A program made the translations under genes and the position numbers. The notes below the pieces were generated by a model. That model did no database searches. It saw only the letters and a list, made by a program, of their open reading frames with translations, and was not told where the DNA came from. Shown here one piece after another: positions 61,127 to 64,000 of a DNA stretch of 64,000 nt; the stretch's first letter is position 1; each line of letters opens with the position of its first letter. Location: assembly GCF_049999945.1 (NCBI RefSeq), contig NZ_JBLYUB010000001.1, positions 1 to 64,000 of the forward strand, given 5' to 3'. Source of the DNA: Planosporangium spinosum. GTDB lineage: Bacteria; Actinomycetota; Actinomycetes; Mycobacteriales; Micromonosporaceae.

Positions 61127-62551
61127 CTACCTCCCGGTAGCCCGCCGGATCATGTCGGCGTACCACTGCGCACTGGTCTTCGGCGTGCGCCGTTGGGTCG
61201 CGTAGTCGACGTGGACCAGACCGAACCGGCGCGAGTACCCCCAGCTCCACTCGAAGTTGTCGAACAACGACCAGGCGAAGTACCCACCCAGCGGCACGCC
61301 GTCCGCGATCGCCTCGGCGCACGCCCGCAGATGGTCGTCGAAATAGGCGACCCGGTCGGGATCGTCCACCGTCCCGTCCGGCCCCGGCTCGTCGACGAAC
61401 GCCGCCCCGTTCTCGGTGACGTACAGCGGCACCGCCGGGTACTCTGCGGCCAACCGGCGCAGCACCTCCCCCAGGCCCGGCGCGTCGATCTCCCAGCCCA
61501 TGTGGGTCACCGGCAGGCCGCGGTGCACGAAGGCGACGTGTTCGCTGCCCGGCCATGGAGAGTCCCCCGACGCGGCGCCGCCGCTGTGCCCGTCGAGGTT
61601 GGCGTGGCTCTCGGCCGCGGTCACCACGTACCGGGTGTAGTAGTTGACGCCCAACATCGACAGCGGGGCCGCGATGGTCGCCAGGTCGCCGTCGCGTACG
61701 TGACCGAAGTCGGTGACGCCGGCCAGATCGGCCATCACGTCGGCCGGGTAGCGCCCACGCAGCACCGGGTCGAGGAAGAACCGGTTCTGCAGCCCGTCGA
61801 TACGGCGGGCGGCGTCCCGATCGGCCGCCGAGTCGGTCGCCGTGGTCATCGCGTACAGGTTCAGCGTGATCCCGACCTGGGCGTCCGGGTCGGCCGCGCG
61901 GATCGCCTGGGCGGCCAGGCCGTGACCGAGCAGCAGATGGTGGGCGGCCACCACGCCGGCGGCGCGCTCCCGGCGGCCCGGCGCGTGCACCCCGGCCGTG
62001 TACCCGAGGAACGCCGAGCACCAGGGCTCGTTCATCGTCGTCCAGTGCCTGACCCGGTCGCCGAGCGCGCCGTGCACGATCTGGGCGTACTCGGCGAAAC
62101 GGGCGGCCGTGTCCCGCGCCGGCCAGCCACCCGCGTCCTCGAGCTCCTGTGGCAGGTCCCAGTGGTACAGCGTCAACCACGGCTCGATGTCGTGCGCCAG
62201 CAAATCGTCGACGAGCCGCTGGTAGAAGTCCAGGCCGGCACGGTTGGCCGACCCCCGACCGGTCGGCTGGACCCGCGGCCAGGAGACCGAGAACCGGTAG
62301 GCGGTCAGGCCGAGAGCGGCCATCAGCGCGACGTCCTCGCGGTAGCGGTGGTAGTGGTCGATCGCGTCGTCGCCGGTGTCACCGCCCAGCACAAGGCCCG
62401 GGGTGTGGGAGAAGGTGTCCCAGATGGACGGGCCTCGGCCGTCGATCCGGGCAGCGCCTTCGACCTGGTACGCGGCGGTGGCCGCACCCCAGCGGAAGTC
62501 GGACGGGAATCGCAACGTGGTGTCCTGTTCGGACTGCGGGTAAGCGGTCAC
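61127..62551 (-). CDS. bglC: GH1 beta-glucosidase of the cellobiose operon
   Basis: 474 residues from GTG 62551, which overlaps the permease stop by 4 bp (GTGA). GH1 barrel: FPSDFRWGAATAAYQVEGA, SVSWPRVQP, acid/base Glu in HWTTMNEPWCSAF, nucleophile Glu in LYVTENGAAF, and YFAWSLFDNFEWSWGYSRRFGLVHVDY. There is no signal peptide, so it acts in the cytoplasm, splitting imported cellobiose and cello-oligosaccharides to glucose. The arrangement permease-permease-beta-glucosidase is that of Streptomyces cebFG-bglC. Confidence 0.94.
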   Translation of the reverse strand: MTAYPQSEQDTTLRFPSDFRWGAATAAYQVEGAARIDGRGPSIWDTFSHTPGLVLGGDTGDDAIDHYHRYREDVALMAALGLTAYRFSVSWPRVQPTGRGSANRAGLDFYQRLVDDLLAHDIEPWLTLYHWDLPQELEDAGGWPARDTAARFAEYAQIVHGALGDRVRHWTTMNEPWCSAFLGYTAGVHAPGRRERAAGVVAAHHLLLGHGLAAQAIRAADPDAQVGITLNLYAMTTATDSAADRDAARRIDGLQNRFFLDPVLRGRYPADVMADLAGVTDFGHVRDGDLATIAAPLSMLGVNYYTRYVVTAAESHANLDGHSGGAASGDSPWPGSEHVAFVHRGLPVTHMGWEIDAPGLGEVLRRLAAEYPAVPLYVTENGAAFVDEPGPDGTVDDPDRVAYFDDHLRACAEAIADGVPLGGYFAWSLFDNFEWSWGYSRRFGLVHVDYATQRRTPKTSAQWYADMIRRATGR

Positions 62552-63390
62552 GACTTCACTGCACCTTCCATGATGCCGCTGATGATCTGGCGGCCGAATA
62601 CGATGAAGACAACCAACAGCGGCAACGTCGCGATCGCCGTACCGGCGAACACCTGCGCGTAGTCGGTGTAGTAGGCCGTGGCGAGCAGGCTCAGCGACAA
62701 CTGCACCGTCGGTGTGTCCTGGTTGAGCAGGGTGAACGGAATGAGGAACTCGTTCCAGTTCTGCATGAACGTCAGCAGGCCGAGAACGGCCGCGGCCGGC
62801 CGCAGGACCGGCATCACCACGCTCCAGTAGATGCGGAACGTCGAGGACCCGTCGACGCGGGCCGCCTCGATCAGCTCGTCGGAGATGGCCTGCCCGGCGT
62901 ACTGGCGCATCATGAACACGCCGAACCCGGTGACCATGAACGGCACGATGACCGACTTGAGCTCGCCGTTCCAGCCGAACTTGACCATCATCATGTACAG
63001 CGGGATCAGTCCGAGCTGGACCGGCACCATCATGGTACCAATGATGATCATAAGCATGGCGTTGCGCCCGCGGAACTTCAGCTTGGCGAAAGCGAACCCG
63101 GCCAGCGACGAGAAGAACACCACCGACACGGTGACCGCGCCGGCGACGATGATCGAGTTCATCAGTCCGTAGAGGAAAGCCGCGTGGTCGTTGGCGAAGA
63201 CCCGCCCGGTGTTGGCGCCGAAGTTGGCTCCGGGCAGCAGGTGCGGCGGTACGTCGTTGATGCTGTCGTTGGTACGCGTCGCGATCGTGAACATCCAGTA
63301 GATCGGGAAAACCGACAGGGCGAGCGCCATCACCAACGCGAGGTAGGTGAGTGGACTGGTCTGCCACAGCCGACGCGATCGGGAAATCAT
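62548..63390 (-). CDS. cebG: Cellobiose ABC transporter permease CebG
   Basis: 280 residues from ATG 63390 (ggag 6 bp upstream); GTG 63393 is possible but too close to the ribosome site. Six membrane helices, EAA motif ELIEAARVDGSSTFRIYWSVVMPVLRP and C-terminal EGAVKS as in CebG. Overlaps bglC by 4 bp and starts 10 bp after cebF. Its ATPase (MsiK) is expected elsewhere in the genome. Confidence 0.9.
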   Translation of the reverse strand: MISRSRRLWQTSPLTYLALVMALALSVFPIYWMFTIATRTNDSINDVPPHLLPGANFGANTGRVFANDHAAFLYGLMNSIIVAGAVTVSVVFFSSLAGFAFAKLKFRGRNAMLMIIIGTMMVPVQLGLIPLYMMMVKFGWNGELKSVIVPFMVTGFGVFMMRQYAGQAISDELIEAARVDGSSTFRIYWSVVMPVLRPAAAVLGLLTFMQNWNEFLIPFTLLNQDTPTVQLSLSLLATAYYTDYAQVFAGTAIATLPLLVVFIVFGRQIISGIMEGAVKS

Positions 63391-63400
63391 CACTGTCTCC

Positions 63401-64000
63401 TCACCGCGCCGTGCGCCGCACGATCAGATAGTTGACGACACAGACCACCGCGATCAGCAGGAACAGCAGCCAGGCGATCGCCGCTCCGTACCCGTAGTGG
63501 AATCGCTGGAAGGCGTTCTCGTACATGTACATGGTGACCGTCTGGAACTGCCGCTGCGAGCCGCCCTGCATCCTGCCGTACCCGAACAGCAGTGGTTCGG
63601 TGAACAGCTGCAATCCCCCGATTGTCGAGATGATCACGGCGAAGATGATGGTCGGTCTCAGCATCGGTACGGTGATGCTCCAGAACTGCCGCATCCGCGA
63701 CGCGCCGTCGATCGCCGCCGCCTCGTAGAGGTCACGCGGGATCGCCTGCATAGCGGCCAGGAAGATCAGCGCGTTGTAGCCGGTCCACCGCCAGTCGACC
63801 ATGGTGGAGATCGCGATCCACGACGACCACTTGTCGGCCTGCCAGTCGGTCCTACCGACGCCGAAGAAGTGCAGGACGTAGTTCACCATGCCGAAGTCGC
63901 GGGCGAACATCTGCCCGAACACGATCGCGACCGCGGCCACCGAGGTGATGTTCGGCACCAGCACACCCATCCGGAACACGGTGCGGCCGCGCAGGTTCCG
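63401..64000 (-). CDS. cebF: Cellobiose ABC transporter permease CebF (5' end outside window)
   Basis: The frame is open to the window edge, so the N-terminus is missing. The visible part begins RNLRGRTVFRMGVLVPNITSVAAVAIVFGQMF and includes the EAA motif DLYEAAAIDGASRMRQFWSITVPMLRP and the end VVNYLIVRRTAR. This follows Streptomyces CebF. The solute-binding gene cebE should lie next beyond the edge. Confidence 0.88.
   Translation of the reverse strand, partial: RNLRGRTVFRMGVLVPNITSVAAVAIVFGQMFARDFGMVNYVLHFFGVGRTDWQADKWSSWIAISTMVDWRWTGYNALIFLAAMQAIPRDLYEAAAIDGASRMRQFWSITVPMLRPTIIFAVIISTIGGLQLFTEPLLFGYGRMQGGSQRQFQTVTMYMYENAFQRFHYGYGAAIAWLLFLLIAVVCVVNYLIVRRTAR

Overview
This window is very GC-rich chromosomal DNA from an actinomycete. 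GTG starts, ATGA/GTGA gene overlaps, the GlgE (maltosyl-phosphate) glucan pathway, a DevR/DosR-type stress island and CebR-type cellulose operators all point to Actinobacteria. The gene mix and the many intergenic palindromes with an RTGATCRYG core suggest the Micromonosporaceae, but the genus is an inference. No rRNA, tRNA, CRISPR array or prophage was seen.

Layout. 1-240: tail of an IS3-type transposase and a 22-bp tandem repeat. 0.27-6.7 kb: a YeiH-like exporter with a divergent LysR regulator, a methyltransferase, a type II NADH dehydrogenase, a truncated PEBP gene, a RibD-like reductase and a small membrane protein. 6.7-18.4 kb: a complete alpha-glucan/trehalose block (pgm, glgE, treS, maltokinase, glgB, glgM-type synthase, glgC). 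GlgC and GlgM supply maltose-1-phosphate from ADP-glucose, TreS plus maltokinase supply it from trehalose, GlgE polymerises it and GlgB branches the product. 18.4-26.1 kb: a stress island with three universal stress proteins, a DUF1876 protein, a GAF protein lacking kinase catalytic parts, an orphan protein resembling V-ATPase subunit C, a cyclic-nucleotide-binding protein, a CBS-BON protein and a DevR/DosR-like response regulator. GGGACC-N2-GGTCCC-like boxes sit upstream of several of these genes. 26.2-29.3 kb: cold-shock protein, methyltransferase, drug-type MFS exporter.

29.3-31.6 kb is decayed accessory DNA: an ABC-ATPase remnant, an intact IS110-family element with a candidate bridge-RNA region, and an Nramp metal-transporter pseudogene cut by the IS and carrying a frameshift, an in-frame stop and a 21-bp repeat expansion. 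31.6-41.9 kb is mixed metabolism: Rieske-DUF2231 protein, two luciferase-like oxidoreductases, a second MFS exporter, asparagine synthetase, DEAD-box helicase, a membrane-anchored HNH-like protein and a DUF1330 protein.

42-64 kb is a plant cell wall degradation island. Cellulose and xyloglucan are covered by GH74, GH5 and GH6 enzymes (all with CBM2), an AA10 LPMO, a GH1 beta-glucosidase and CebFG-type cellobiose permeases. Pectin is covered by a pectin methylesterase, a pectate lyase and a LacI-SBP-permease-permease-YesL-like operon, with a DUF6807 protein and a Gfo/Idh/MocA oxidoreductase. Three operator types separate the regulons: TGGGAGCGCTCCCA (CebR-like) at GH5, GH6 and LPMO; GGAAAGCGCTTKCC at the pectinesterase, pectate lyase and, degenerately, DUF6807; and CAAACGYTTG at the LacI/ABC operon and the oxidoreductase.
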